Assembly (NCBI GenBank): GCA_946902985.2 | Contig: OX336389.2 | Location: 144,883,099 to 144,947,098 of the forward strand | DNA from: Meconema thalassinum | Lineage: Eukaryota; Arthropoda; Insecta; Orthoptera; Tettigoniidae | Direction: 5' to 3' | Length of the DNA: 64,000 nt | Shown here: piece by piece, positions 45,106 to 59,900 of the stretch | Layout of the letters: each line of letters begins with the position of its first letter | Position numbering within the stretch: the first letter of the stretch is position 1 | Program-made: the position numbers and the translations under genes | Notes under the pieces: generated by a model | The model's database searches: none | What the model was told of the DNA's origin: nothing | Seen by the model: only the letters and a program-made list of their open reading frames with translations

Positions 45106-45464
45106 GTGTTACGGTGCTGAAACATTCCTAGAAAGTCAAAGTTTAAAACATGAAGTACATGTCATACCTTATTTAAAAATACCGGTACCATATTTGCCAG
45201 ATATAAAGCACACTCCTAAGTGTGTTCTCGATTAGGGATTACAGTTAAAAAACTCACATGGAAAGGTAGTATAAACGTTACTATGAAGCGTAAGAGACAA
45301 AATATATAAGAAAATATCCCTGTGAGATATACAAGAACACCTGCCAGACTGAACGTTCCCTTCGTGTTCCCGCTTGACAAGGATAGCCCTATGACTGATG
45401 AACATGTTGACAAGTCACACTCAGCCTTCCGACCTTTCTAGAGTCGACCGTGTGACGTCACATG

Positions 45465-45960
45465 TTGTTGTTACAAGATGGCGGCCAAGTTGGTGGCCAA
45501 AATGGCGGGCCAAGAGGGTGTGACGTCACAACGAGATGTGATCGGAAAGTTCCAAAATGTTAACCCATAGCCTACTTTCCTGGTGACGTCACAAAGAGGA
45601 GTGATCAAAAATTTCCAAAATGTTGCTCCATAGCCTACTTTCCTGGTGACGTCACAAGGAGGTGTGATCAAAAAGTTCCAAAAATGTCGTCCCATAGCCT
45701 ACTTTCTTGGTGACATCACAACGAGGAGTAATCAAAAAGTTTCAAAATGTTGATTCATAGCTTACTTTCCTGGTGACGTCACAACGAGGTGTGATCAAAA
45801 CGTTTCAAAATGTTGACTCATAGCCTACTTTCCTGTTCACATCACATACTAAACCGCCATACATTCAGGGGCAAAGTCGATATCTCCCGAACGCAAGGTC
45901 GGATTTTGACGAACGAGGTGTCGTTGAACTCAAGCTGACACTCTCTTTCCAATAAATAAC
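45465..45960 (+). repeat. P satellite, left arm, copy B
   Basis: Counterpart of 8,880-9,420. About five short monomers then one partial long monomer; inverted relative to 63,150-64,000. Confidence 0.88.
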
Positions 45961-46139
45961 CTATTCCCCCCCCCCCCAAATAAAACCTACCCCTACTAGG
46001 GGTGAAATTTTAATTTTTAGAAAATCTGGGAGTTTGATTGCTAATAGGGAATTAAACATTGTTACACTTAAAGCGCATGCATACAGCGGATTACCGCTAT
46101 GATTTTACATTTTTGTTTTTGTTTTTACGCATGCGCACT

Positions 46140-47030
46140 TGTTTTTGTAAGAGGGTGGGCGATGAATCGCAGAGGCATAAGCAGCGGCCATGCATGCCAG
46201 TGTCATTCATTGCTATTTGATGAATCATGGATCGCAGAGGCTTATGCGATTACCACGCTTGCCAATGCATTCATCGCTATTTGATAAATCATGGATTGTA
46301 CTTGAATGATTGAAAAAACAATTGCAAGAATGATTGCCGAGTCACAGGACATGACATCGACCAAGATAATAGCCGTGCTTGCAAATGCATTAGTCGATAT
46401 TTTAATGAACCATGAATCGCAGAGGCTTTTGCCATGGTTTGTAGCAGGCAATCGAACTCGAGATACTTTAAGCCAAAGCCTAGCGCGCTAACGAGTTAGC
46501 TATGGGATGTGAAACAGAGTCAGCTACTAAAGCCTGTCGCACTTTCCTGGGGGAATAATTAAATGAATAAGTGATGATATGAAATGAAAGTGGAAATTTT
46601 TGCTCGGCTGCGCGATCAGGGAATGGAATGAATGAACCTCCCCATTTAGCGATGATGGTATGAAACCATGTAGGCTGCTAAAACCTGTTGCACTCCCTTG
46701 GAGCAATGATTAAATTAATAACAAATTAAATGAAACAAGAGTGTAAAGTGTTGGTTGAACAACTTGGTTAGGGAAGGGAATGAATGAATGAAGCCCTCAT
46801 TTAGCAGCGAGGATATGAAACGGTGTTGACTGCTAAAGCCTGTCGCACTTTCCTGGCACAATGATTAAATGAATGGCAGCTGAAATGAAATGATAGTGTA
46901 AAATATTGCTTGATTGATCGGGTCGGGGAATGGAATGAGTAAAGTCTCCATTTAACAGTGTGGATATGAAACGGTGCCGGCTACTAAAGCCTGTCGCACT
47001 CCCCTAGGAAAATGATTAAAATAATGACAA
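46140..47030 (+). repeat. Q repeats with tRNA-like sequence, copy B
   Basis: Counterpart of 9,590-10,470, four ~150-bp units after the tRNA-like part. Confidence 0.75.
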
Positions 47031-47734
47031 ATGAAATAAAATGATTGTGGAGAGTGTTGCTAGAATGAAATAGTAACAGGGAAAACCGGAGTAGCTAAAG
47101 ATTGGAAGAGAACAAAAGTTAACCAAGTGTGGTCGACAGAAAAGAAGACGGAGAGGATCCCGGCACAAGTAAGTGGAAGCATTGCTGAACACAGCTGGAG
47201 CCCTGTGGGCGCTAACCCACGTTCCACTAGATGTAAGTCCCTGGGGAGAAACTTGAAACACTACTGCTTGCTGGCAGGCATGGAGTGTAACCTCGGGATA
47301 ATGAAAACTGCAACTCTTGCATGATGCCAGTGTTAAATTACACATTCTCTAAACACGCTGCCTGTCAGATAACATGCAAGAAGATAGTATGTATCTTTGT
47401 ATGAATTATTGAATATTAAAAGGAAATCGACTGTGGATCTATTGAAAAGGAATCGTCTTGGTATTTGCCTGGTGGTGAAAATGGAAAATCACGAAAATCC
47501 ATTTTCAGAATGACTCAGGTGGGATTCACACTCACACTTTCTCAATGTTAGCGAGGCATGAGGTAGCATGTTAGCACTCTCGATCACTGCAGCTGGTAAT
47601 GTTGATTTTACCCTCTCTAAGATTAGCTTTTCCATGAACTAAGCATGGAATCCTGCCTCTAACGCCATTAAAGTAGGGAGAGATGACCTGAGAGTTTTAC
47701 TGTTTTAAGAGAAAAGAATCCACTCTCAAGTTAC

Positions 47735-47812
47735 CTTTGTAGCGTAGCGGTTAGCATTATTAGCTGCCACCCCAGAGATCCTGGGTTTGATTCCCAGCCT
47801 TGTCATGAAATT
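47735..47812 (+). repeat. tRNA-derived SINE head, copy B
   Basis: GTAGCGTAGCGGTTAGCATT and TGGGTTTGATTCCCAGC, slightly better B box than in copy A. Confidence 0.65.
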
Positions 47813-47919
47813 TGAAAAGTGATATGAGGATTGAAACTGGGTCTACTTAGCCTTGGGATGACTCATATGTGTACAGGAGGATTTAATTTTTACTTCAGCC
47901 ATTCCTGAAGTGGTTTTCA

Positions 47920-48515
47920 GTGGGTGCAAAAGTGGGTGCATAAGTGGATGCAAAATTAGATGCAACAGTGGGTGCAAAATAGGGTGAAAAAGTGGGTGCA
48001 AACGTGGGTGCAAATGTAGGTACAAAAGTGGGTGTAAACGTGGGTGCAAAATTGTGTGAAATGGTAGATGCAAATTAGGGTGGAAAGGTGGGTGTAAATG
48101 TGGGTGCAGTTTATAGTAGGCACAATTTTTACTAGAATGTGATTTGAGTAAATGTAATATCTAAACCCAAGTAGTGAGTAGTCGGTTGGTTTTTATCTTT
48201 TGCACGCGTAAACATGTCACATACACTGGTGATGGATACTCATGGCTTTAAAGTCAATGTATTTGATTGAGTGAGAACCATAGTTAGAATAAATACCCTT
48301 CATCTTAGAACATGATTCAAGTAGTATTTCATTTTACATAGTGCTAACCAATGTCTATGGTAAGTAAAGTTCAGTCGATAATATAAATAATAGTTTAAAG
48401 TGGGTGCAAAGTTAGGTGCAAAAGTGAGTGCAGAAGTGGGTGTAAAAGTGGGTGCAAAAATGGGTGCAAACGTCGGTGAAAAAGGGGGTGCAAAAGTGGG
48501 TGAAAAAATGGGTGC
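47920..48515 (+). repeat. R minisatellite, copy B
   Basis: Two higher-order units (runs at 47,920-48,105 and 48,398-48,512) against three in copy A. Confidence 0.88.
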
Positions 48516-49411
48516 TGTTTATAGTAGGCAAAATTTTACTAGAATGTGATTTGAGTAAATGTAATTTCTAAACCCAAGTAGTGAGTAGTCGATTGGTTTT
48601 GATCTATGCACACGTAAACATGTCACATAGACTGGTGATGGATATTCAAGGCTTTAAAGTCAATGTGTTTGTTTGAGTGAGAACCATAGTTAGAATGAAT
48701 ACCCTTAATCTTAGAACATGATTGAAGTAGTATTTCATTTTACATAGTGCTAACCAATGTCTACGGTATACTAGCTAAGGAATTATTCATAAAGTCATTG
48801 AATATAAACCCTTAAAAAATATATACCTACCTTGATACTCCTTTTGTTGTCCCAGCACTCAGCTTGATGATTGTTTGAGAGGTGGGAGAGACATTCAGTT
48901 GGGAAATTATGATATAGCTTATCATAACAGTGATGCATTTTTTGGACGTGTGGTTAATTATTAGTGGAATGAATGGTAAATGACTTTGATCTACCCCTAT
49001 ACTTTAGGATTAAAACAACAATCAAAATGTATATCATCACTGCTTTGATTTCAAAAAATAGAAAACAAGCATTTTTTTTTTGTTTATTCAAAACGTACCA
49101 TACATCGATGATTGTTCTTACCTACATAAATCAAATATACAGGTTGACTACTTGTATTGATATCTTGAAAAACATCATCAGGCACGTTATCAAAACGTGA
49201 AGGGAGAATTGTTTCAAACTCTTTCCAAATGCAAAGAGCGCCGTTTTCAAATTTAGTGTTTATTTTTTATTCTACGTATGCGAAAAAGTGTATGAATAGG
49301 CAAGTTGCTCATCTTCTTGAGTTCAAGACCACAGGCTTGACCGATAGCATTCAAACCTTCCATGGTAGTCTATAAGCAAAAGAGAACAACTATGACACTC
49401 TAGTCTCAACA

Positions 49412-51295
49412 TTGTTACAACCAGATGAACATGGACATTGGATAAATCTGTAATCAAATTACAAACAGTCAAGTTGTTGTAACACGGATTTCCAAACTCG
49501 TATTGTCAGTGGCATCTAGTAATGAACATGAACACTGGATAGAATGTTAATCAAATCACAAATGGTCAAGTTGTTTTAATATAAATTTGCAAATTTGAAT
49601 TGTCAATGGCATCTAGCAGTCTACATGAACACTGGACAGAGCGTTAATCAAATCACAAATGGCCAAGTCATTTCATCACGGATTTGCAAACTTGTATTGT
49701 CAGTTGCATCTAGTAATCAACTTGGACACTGGATAGAGCGTTAATCAAATCACTAATTGTCAAGTCGTTTTAACATGGATTCGCAAAATAGTATTGTCAA
49801 TGGTATCTAGTTGTGAACATGGTCATTGGATAGAGCGTTAATCAAACTACATATGGTCAAGTCATTTTAACACAGATTCGCAAAATAGTATTGTCAATGA
49901 CATCTAGTAGTGAACTTTGGCACTTGATAGAGCGTTAATCAAATCCAAATGGTCAAGTCATTTTAACACATATTTGCAAAATATTATTGTCAATGACATC
50001 TAGTAGTGAACATTCGCACTTAATAGAGCGTTAGTATTGTCAGTATCTAGTAGTGAACATTGGCACTTGATAGAGCGTTAATCAAATTACAAACGATCAG
50101 TTGTTTTAACACGGATTTTCAAACTCGTATTGTCAGTGGCATCTAGTAATGAACATGAACACTGGATATAGTGTAAATCAAATCACAAACGGTCAAGTTG
50201 TTTAAACACAAATTTGCAAACTTGTATTGTCAATGGCATCTAATAGTCAACATGAACACTGGATAGAGCGTTAATCAAATCACAAATGGTTAAGTCAATT
50301 TAACACTGATTTGCAAACTTGTATTGTCAGTGGCATCTAGTAGTCCAGATGGACACTGGATACAGCGTTAATCAAATCACAAATGGTCAAGTCGTTTTAA
50401 CATGGATTCACAAAATAGTATTGTCAATGGTATCAAGTTGACAACATGAAAATTGGATAAAGCATTAGTCAAATTACAAACGATCAAGTTGTTTAAACAC
50501 GGATTTTCAAACTCGAATTGTCAGTGGCATCTAGTGATGAACATGAACACTGGATAGAGTGTTAATCAAATAAAAAATGGTAAAGTTATTTTAACACAAA
50601 TTTGCAGACATGTATTGTAAATGTCACCTAGTTGTCAACATCAACATTGGATAGAGCGTTAATCAAATCACAAATGTTCAAGTCATTTTAACACAGATTT
50701 GCAAACTTGTATTGTCAGTGGCATCTAGTAGTCAACATGGACACTGGATAGAGCGTTAATCAAATTACATATGGTCAAGTCATTTTAACACAGATTCGCA
50801 AAATAGTATTGTCAATGACATCTAGTAGTGAACTTTGGCACTTGATAGAGCGTTAATCAAATCCAAATGGTCAAGTCATTTTAACACATATTTGCAAAAT
50901 ATTATTGTCAATGACATCTAGTAGTGAACATTCGCACTTAATAGAGCGTTAGTATTGTCAGTGCCATCTAGTAGTGAACATTGGCACTTGATAGAGCGTT
51001 AATCAAAACACAAATGGTCAAGTTGTTTCAACACGGATTCGCAAAATGGTATTGTAAGTGCAATCTAGTAGTCAACATGCCCATAGAGCGTTAATTAAAT
51101 CAACAAATGGTCAAGTTGTTTCAACACGGATTCGCAAATTAGTATTGTCAATGACATCTAGTAGTAATAACTGGCACTTGTTAGAGAGTTAATCAAATCA
51201 CATTTGGTCAAGTCGTTTTAAAACGGATTCGCAAAATAGTATTGTCAGTGCCATCTAGTAGTGAACATTGACACTTGATAGAGCTTTCATCAAAT
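49412..51295 (+). repeat. ~97-bp satellite array, first array of copy B
   Basis: About 19 monomers. A segment of about 190 bases at 49,848-50,040 recurs almost identically at 50,765-50,955, implying an internal ~915-bp duplication that lengthened this array relative to copy A. Confidence 0.9.
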
Positions 51296-51726
51296 CTCAC
51301 CTACATGGTTAGTTATGAAAAGGGTATTCACCTTTAATATAAAACTGCTGTTGCCAATTGAATTAGGTATAACCAGTAAACCAATTATCTGTAAATAAAT
51401 AAACCAGTCAATCAATCAATCAATCCATTCATTTCAATCCATCACTTACACGTTGAGTTTAATCTATTAAATACATACCTCTCAAATATTTTTCTTTTTC
51501 CAAGTAACGCCACAGCTTTTTCTCGATTAACTTGTACATAAATGATAGCACTGCAGCACTAATCACCTGGCATGTAACTAATGACTGGCAATGATAGGTA
51601 TGACCTTGCTTTTATATTGTTCAATATTGCCAGCTTGCAAAAAATTGTCTACGCATGATTGAGCAAAATAGAATAAATCACTGAACATTGAGATTCCCGA
51701 AACTTCAAGATTTAAAATTAATATAA

Positions 51727-52990
51727 TAGTACATTATGCAACGAGCCTATAATGGCTATAATTAAGACACGAATATTTTTATAAAATGAGCGTATGCGAG
51801 TTTTATAATTTCCATAAGAGTGGCTTAATTACCATTATAGGCGAGTTGCATACGACTGTTTATGTTCGACGATAATTATAACTTTATTATATGTTTCAAC
51901 ATAAATATTCATAAATATCGGTTCAGTCACTAGAATGTTGTGTTCGGGTGCTGCGGTGAGTAGTATATCTCTGTTTTCCCAGCTCTCTGGACAACCGACT
52001 CATGCGCTCTGTGTGCTTCAATGCCATATGTTCAGATTGTGTATTCAGTTAAACTGTCACCGAAGTCGTTTCAATACAACGCGCTGTGTAGAAATTGGTT
52101 TTGAGGATATTAAGTTACAGTGCTATTTCTTGTCTCATTTTCACAAGTTTATTTACGCGAATATATGGACGGTGCAATTTCGGTAATTTATATAGACATG
52201 TTGGATTTTGAGCGCATGCGCGAAGGTATCCTCATTTAATTGGTCACATAACTGTTTCTTGAGCTCAGATTGGTGGGAGAAACTGTTTCATAATGAAAAA
52301 TAGTGTTATAATGAGCCTCATTATGATACAGTTTTCTGACACAGGGTCGAACGTAATAGTACATTATGCAACGAGCCTATAATGGTTATAATTAAGACAC
52401 GAGTATGTTCATAAAGCGAGCTTTAGCGAGTTTTATAATTTCCATACGAGTGTCTTAATTACCATTATAGGCGAGTTGCATGCGACTGTTTATGTTCGAC
52501 GATAATTATAACTTTATTATATGTTTTAACATAAATATTCATAAATATCTCTTCAGTAACTAGAATTTTGTGATCGGGTGGTGCGCTAGATAGCATATCT
52601 CCGTGTTCCAAGCTCTCTGGACGACCGACGCATGCGCTCTGTGTGCTTCAGTGCCAGATGTGCAGATCGTGAACCAGTATTCAGCACAACTGTCACCGTA
52701 GTCGTTTGAAATCAACGCGCTGAGTAGAAATTGGATTTAGGTATATTAAGGTTCAGTGCTATTTCTTGTCTCATATTCACCAGTTTATTTACGCGAACAT
52801 ATGGACGGTGCACTTTCGGTATTTTATATAGACATGTTGGATTTTGAGAGCATGCGCGAAGGTATCCTTATCTAATTGGTCAAAGAAATGTTTCTTGAGC
52901 TGTGATTGGTGGGAGAAACTGTTTCATAATGGATAATAGTGTTATAATGACCATCATTATGATACAGTTTTCAGACACATAATGGTCAGG
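51727..52990 (+). repeat. ~635-bp tandem dimer with hairpins, uninterrupted
   Basis: Two units starting near 51,727 and 52,362, each with the ~114-bp palindrome (51,736-51,850; 52,367-52,480), the GCATGCGC motifs and a short hairpin. The Gypsy empty site is at about 52,104-52,110. Confidence 0.87.
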
Positions 52991-53529
52991 GTCGAACATA
53001 AACATTTTTAAATTACCAGACATTCATATTATTTCCGCATGTTAAACGGAAATGTCATATACAATAAGTTTTCAGTTTACGCTTATCAGCAATACCTGCG
53101 TATTTCAAACAGACAACATCCTGCTTCAATATCATGGGTATCCCAGCTGAGTCTGGCATTGCTTCCAGTTAGTTGTGCAGGGCTCCCCTATGTTTTCTTT
53201 CATGTCGACCTCACTCGGTCAACTCTTGTTCTCTTTACACTGCCAATAGTATTAGTGTATCCGAGGCCTAGGGAGTCTTTCACTTTCCAGCCTTAATCGC
53301 CCCTCGTCTGATCTTTGCTGATACCTTGCTAGGGGGTCAACTTTCTTTCTCTTTTCATATTATCTTTTGCCTTTTGCTCAAGCATCTCAAAGAGGCATGG
53401 TGTATGTAGTCCACTACTTTTAATGGACTTTGAATATGGTTACATCCTCAAAAGCTCTCGACTAGTGCTTTTAAAAGTTGACAACCGCCTAAGAAATTCC
53501 TTTGAGGCTGATTCAAGGCTTTGCTCGCT

Positions 53530-53935
53530 TTGCTATAATTTTATCCTCCAGGATTAGCTTTTCCCATGAACAAAGCAAGGGATTCCACCTCTACAGCCAC
53601 TGAGGGCAGTGACCTGCAGCTTGAGAGTTTGGGTCGGGGTTACATCTGGGGTGTGTGATCGCAACAACGCTCAAGAGGTCTCACCTGTAATGCGTACAGG
53701 AGCCTCATAAAGGGATAGAAAGAGTGGGAGGATTGAGCAATGAAATGGGAAGGAGGCAGCTGTGGCCTTACGGTAGGTATCATCCCAGCATTTTGCCCAA
53801 AGACAAAGTGAGAAATCACAGAAAACCACACCAAGAATGGCTAAAGTGGAAATCGAACCCCCTCTACTCACTTGGGCCTGGGACGAGCCTGAGGAAACCC
53901 CGTTCCAGTCCTCGTAAGTAGGGGGGCAGTAAGAG
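53530..53935 (-). mobile_element. tRNA-derived SINE-like element, copy B
   Basis: Counterpart of 23,525-23,925. Confidence 0.65.
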
Positions 53936-53989
53936 TTCTAACGCACCCCGTCAGCAGTTTTAGGATTTGGCGCACTCTAAATCCAAGAT

Positions 53990-55490
53990 GACGGCGATGA
54001 CGTCACAAGATGGCGGCCAAAATGGCGGCTAACCAAAATTGCGGCTAATCAAATTGGCGTCTAACCAAAATGGCGTCTAACCAAAATGGCGTCTAACCAA
54101 AATGGCGGCCATGGCTTAACTAACCTAGCTTAACCTAACCTCACCTACGAGGTGCGATCGAAAAGTACCAAAATGTTGACCCATAGCCTACTTTTCCGGT
54201 GACATCACAACCAGGGTTGATCAAAGAGTTCCAAAAATGTTAAACCTTAGCCTACTTTTCTGGTGACTTCGCAACGAGGTGTGATCAAAAATTCCAAAAT
54301 GTTCACTCATAGCCTACTTTTCTGGTGACGTCACATACTAACCCGCCATACATTCAGGGGTAAAGCCGATATCCACCGACCGAATGGTCGGATTTTGACG
54401 AATGAGGTGTCGTTGGAATTGGGCTGTCACCCCCTTTCCAAAATTCCAAAATATTGACCCATAGCCTACTTTCCTAGTGACACCACATACTAACCCGCCG
54501 TACATTAAGGGGCAAAGCCGATATCCTCCGAACGCATGGTCGGATATTGATGAATGAGGTGTCGTTGAAATCGGGCTGACACCCCCTTTCCAAAATTCTA
54601 AAATGTTGACCCATAGCTTACTTTCCTGGTGACGTTACATACTATCCCGCCATACATTCAGGGGCAAAGCAGATATCTCCCGAATGCATGTCCGGATTTC
54701 GACGAATGAGGTGTCATTGAAATCGGGCTGACACCCCCTTTCCAAAATTCCAATATGTTGACCCATAGCCAACTTTCCTGTTGACGTCACATACCAATCC
54801 GCCATACATTCAGGAACAAAGCCGATAACCCCCGAACGCATGGTCGGATTTTGACAAATGAGCTGTCGTTGGAATCGGGCTGTCACCCCCTTTCCAAAAT
54901 TTCAAAATGTTGACTCATAGCCTACTTTCCTGGTGACGTCACATAATAACCTGGCAAAGTCGATATCCCCCGAACGCAGGGTCGGATTTTGACGAATGAG
55001 TTGTCGTTGAAATCGGGCTACGCCCAATTTCAAAAATTCCAAAATGATGACCCGTAGCCTTCTTTCCTGGTGACGTCACATACTAACCCGCCACAGATTC
55101 AGGAACAAAGGTGATATCTGCCGAATGTATGGTCGAATTTTGACGAATGAGGTGTCGTTGAAATCGGACTGACACCCCCTTTTCAAAATTCCATAATGTT
55201 GAATCATAGCCTACTTTCCTGGTGACTTCACATACTAACCTGGCAAAGTCGATATCCCCCGAACGCATTGTCGGATTTTGACGAATAAGGTGTCGTGTAA
55301 ATCGGGCTGACACCCGCTTTCCTAAATTCCAAACTGTTAACCCAAAGCCTACTTTCCTGGCGACGTCACATACTAAACCGCCATATATTCATGGGCAAAA
55401 CCGATATCCCCCGAACGCATGGTCCGATTTCGACGAATGAGATGTCGTTTAACTCGGGTTGTCACACCCTTTCCAAAGGCCTACCTATTT
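53990..55490 (+). repeat. P satellite with leading AAATGGCG tract, interior, copy B
   Basis: Counterpart of 23,965-25,575. One or more monomers differ in number and order from copy A. Confidence 0.88.
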
Positions 55491-55504
55491 CCACCCCCTT
55501 TCCA

Positions 55505-55850
55505 ATGGACAACATTGTTTCCAATGCATTCATCGCTATTTGATACATCATGGATTGTACTGTAATGGTTGAAAAAACAATTGCAAGAATGATTGTAGAG
55601 CCACAGGACATGGTATTGACCAAGACAATAGCGATGCTTGCATTAGTCGATATTTGAATGAACCATAAATCACAGAGGCTTATGCAATGGTTTGTAGCAA
55701 TCTACAGAACTCGAGATACTTCAAGCCAAAGCCTAGCGCGCTAACCAGTTAGCTATGGGATGTAAAACATTGTCGGCTGCTAAATCCTATCGCACTTTCC
55801 TGGGTGAATGATTAAATGAATATCAGAAAAAAATGAAAAGATAGTGGAAA
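55505..55850 (+). repeat. Interior Q fragment, copy B
   Basis: Counterpart of 25,585-25,960. Confidence 0.7.
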
Positions 55851-55904
55851 GTGTTGCTCGACTGAGCGAAAACAATTGCGAGAATGACCACCAAGTTACA
55901 GTAA

Positions 55905-56965
55905 ACGTATAACCCAACACAAAAGCCTAGATATAAGCCAACACAAAAGCCAATACATAAACCAATAGAAAAGACAACACAAAAGCCAACACAAAAGCCA
56001 ATACATAAGCCAACACATGAGGTTAGGTTAGGTTACGATATGTTACATTAGGTTAGGTGAACTACGTGTGACGTTATAGCCAGTCTTAAAGCATGTCTAA
56101 ACGTGTAAGCCAACACAAAAGCCAATATATAAACCAAAGAAAAAGGCCAATACATAAGGCAATACAAAAGCCAACACAAAATGCCAATACAAAAAGCCAA
56201 TACATAAGCCAATACAAAACCCAACACATGGGGTTTGGTTAGGTTATGATATGTTCCATTAGGTTAAGTGAACTAAGTGAGACGTTATAGCCAGTCTTAA
56301 AGCAAGTGTACACGTATAAACCAATACAAAAGCCAATATATAAACCAAAGAAAAAGGCCAATACATAAGGCAATACAAAAGCCAACACAAAAAGCCAATA
56401 CAAAAAGCCAATACATAAGCCAATACAAAACCCAACACATGGGGTTTGGTTAGGTTATGATATGTTCCATTAGGTTAGGTGAACTAAGTGGGACGTTATA
56501 GCCAGTCTTAAAGCAAGTGTACACGTATAAACCAATACTAAAGCGAATATATATGCCAGCACAAAAGCCAATACATAAGTCAGTACAAAAGCCAACACAA
56601 AAGCCAAAACACAAGCCAATACATAAGCAAATAAAAGAGCCACAGATGGGGTTGGGTTAGGTTTGGCTATGATATGTTACATTAGGTTAGGTGAACTAAG
56701 TGTGAAGTTATAACCAGTCTTAAAGCAAGTATAAATGTATAAGCCAACACAAAACCAATATATAAACCATCACAAGAGCTAATACATCAGCCAATACAAA
56801 AGCCAACACAACAGCCAATAAAAAAGCCAACACAACAGCCAATGCAATAGCCAATACATAAGCCAATACAAAAGCCAACACATGGGGTTAGGTTAGGTGA
56901 GCTATGTGTGATGCCATAGCCAGTCTTAAAGCCTATCTAAACTTGTAGGACATGTCACGTGACTA
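55905..56965 (+). repeat. AAGCCAATACA array, expanded in copy B
   Basis: About five higher-order units; 56,120-56,320 and 56,330-56,535 are nearly identical neighbours, pointing to a recent local expansion. Confidence 0.88.
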
Positions 56966-57059
56966 GGTTATTTTAGGTTATGTTAGGTGAGATGAGCTAT
57001 GACGTCATAGACGGATGGGGAAGGATGCTGGCAAATTAGGAAAATGTTATGGTTTAACT

Positions 57060-57315
57060 TTTGCATTTAGTTTTGCATCCACTTTTTCACCCAATTTTAC
57101 ACCCACGTTTGCACACACTTTGGACCTACCTTTTCACCCACTTTTGAACCTACATTTGCACCCGCTTTTGCACCCGCTTTTGCACCCACATTTGCACCCT
57201 CTTTTGAACCCACTTTGACACCCACGTTTGCACCTACCTTTGCACCCACTTTTGCATCTACCGTTGCACCTTCTTTTTCACCCACTTTTACATTCACTTT
57301 TGCACCTACTTTAAA
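57060..57315 (-). repeat. R minisatellite, inverted, copy B
   Basis: Counterpart of 26,735-27,005. Confidence 0.88.
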
Positions 57316-58439
57316 CTATTATTAAGTCACTTTGTCACCAAAACCATTGTAGTGTGAACAGGTCAGTTGATACTATAAAACTTACTAAAACCAACAAAGG
57401 TAGGCAATGTGTACTCTATCAAGGCTACTCTTATAAATATAATCGTCAGAATGTGAATTGAATAATATTCTGGCCATGCTCAAAAGAGCGGTCAACAAAA
57501 TGTCGAGGGAATCTAAAAGTAAAAATGGAAAGGTTTTACGTGTGAGTGTTCATCAATGTAGTGCTTCAAACAAACCATGGTTTGAACAAAATATACCTAC
57601 CTTGATAAACCTTTTGTGGTCCCAGCACACAGCTTGTTGATTGTTTGAGAGGTGGGAGAGACATGCAGGTGTGAAATAATGCTATAGCTTATAGTAACAG
57701 TGATGCATTATTAAGACGTGTTGGTAATTATTAGTGGAATAAATTGTAAATGAGTTTTATCTACCTGTAACCTTTAGGATTAAAACAACCATCAAAATGT
57801 ATATCATCACTGCTATGATTTCAGAAAAATACAAAACAAGCATTTATGTTATTGTTTTTGTTTTTATAAAAACCATGACACAATAACGTCAACTTTGTCA
57901 ATAACGTTCAGACCAGTATGGGTTTGGAGACTCTGTTTCAATCGATGGCAAATAATTTTGATCTTTTCCCTCTGTTGAGGATGTTGTTGCTTTTTTTCAT
58001 CATTACACCCGTGGAATGAAAAAACAATTCGCATAACACAAAGTCTTGAGTCCACGATGTTGGCACACGTTCCCATATTTCCTTAACGGCCTTTGCAGCC
58101 ACATAAAAATGAATGATTTAGGTAAAGCATTTAATTCTTCTTTTGTAAAATTGGTTCATTTCTTTTTACATATAAAAAATTTCCCAATCGCATGCTCGAT
58201 AGCATTATTGACCAATTCCAACATTGACGACACAGACATGATGCTCTCTAGACAATGTATCACTCACTGCCACAGCAATTATCTGTAAATCAATTGATTA
58301 ATCATAACATTTCAATTCATGACTTACACCTCTATCAACATTTCCAAAAAATGAGTTAAAGAATTCATCATATTAAAAATAGGGCATTCATCAAATCTCA
58401 CCTACAGGTTTAACATTACTGCATGGTCATGTAGTTTTT

Positions 58440-59900
58440 AACATGAATTAGCAAACTCGTATCGTCTGTGATATCTAGTAGTGAACATGGACACTGGATA
58501 AGGCATTAATCGAATATCGTCTAAAATTTTAACATCACAAACGGTCAAGTTGTTGTTTTAATATGGATTTGCAAAGTAGTATTGTCAATGACATCTAGTA
58601 GTGAACATGGAAACTGAGAACATTGGATAAAGCGTTAATCAATTGATAAATGTTCGATTCGTTTTAACACGAATTCTCAAATTAGTATTGCCAGCGACAT
58701 CTAGTAGTGAACATTGTCACTTGATAGAGTGTTAATCAAATCATAAATGGTCATGTCGTTTAACACGGATTCACAAAATAGTTTTGTCAGTGACATCTAG
58801 TAGTGAACATTGACACTTGATAAAGAGTTAATCATATTCACAAATGGTCAAGTCATTTTAACACGGATTCACAAAATAGTATTTTTAGCGACATCTAGTA
58901 GTGAATATTGGCATTTGATAGAGCGTTAATCAAAATCACAAATGGTCAAGTCGTTTTAACACGGATTCGCACACTCGTATTGTCAGCGACATCTAGTAGT
59001 GAACATTGACACTTGATAGAGTGTTAATCAAATCCTAAATGGTCAAGTCGTTTAACACGGATTCACAAAATAGTTTTGTCAGCGAAATCTAGTAGTTAAC
59101 ATTGACACTTGATAGAGTGTTAATCAAAATCATCAAAGGTCAAGTCGTTTTAACACGATTCACAAAATAGTATTGTCAGCGATATCAAGTAGTGAATATT
59201 GGCATTTGATAGAGCGTTAATCAAAATCACAAATGGTCAAATCGTTTTAACACGGATTTGCAAAATAGTATTGTCAGCGACATCTAGTAGTGAACATTGA
59301 CACTTGATAGAATGTTAATCAAATCATAAATGGTCAAGTCGTTTTAAGACGGATTCAGTAGTAGTATTGTCAGCGACATCTAGTAGTAAACATGAATATT
59401 GGATAGAGCGTTAATCAAATCACAAATGGTCAAGTCGTTTTAACATGGATTCTCAAAATAGTACTGTCAGCGACATCTAGTAGTGAACATTGACACTTGA
59501 TAGAGTGCTAATCAAATCATAAATGGTCAAGTCGTTTAACACGGATTCACAAAATAGTTTTGTCAGCTACATCTAGTAGTGATCAATGACACTTGATAGA
59601 GTGTTAATCAAAATATCAAATGGTCAAGTCGTTTTAACAGGGATTCGCAAAGTAATATTGCCAGCGACATCTAATAGTGAACATTGACACTTGATAGAGT
59701 GTTAATCAAATTATGAATGGCCAAGTTGTTTAACACGGATTCACAAAATAATATTGTCAGCGAGATCTAGTGATGAACATTGGCACTTGATAGTACGTTA
59801 TTCAAAATCACAAATTGTCAAGTCATTTTAACACTAATTCACAAAATAGTATTGTCAGCGACATCTAATAGTGAACATGAACATTGGATAGAGCGTTCAT
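58440..59900 (+). repeat. ~97-bp satellite array, second array of copy B
   Basis: About 15 monomers of the same subfamily as 28,420-29,590, with extra monomers around 59,030-59,420. Confidence 0.88.
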
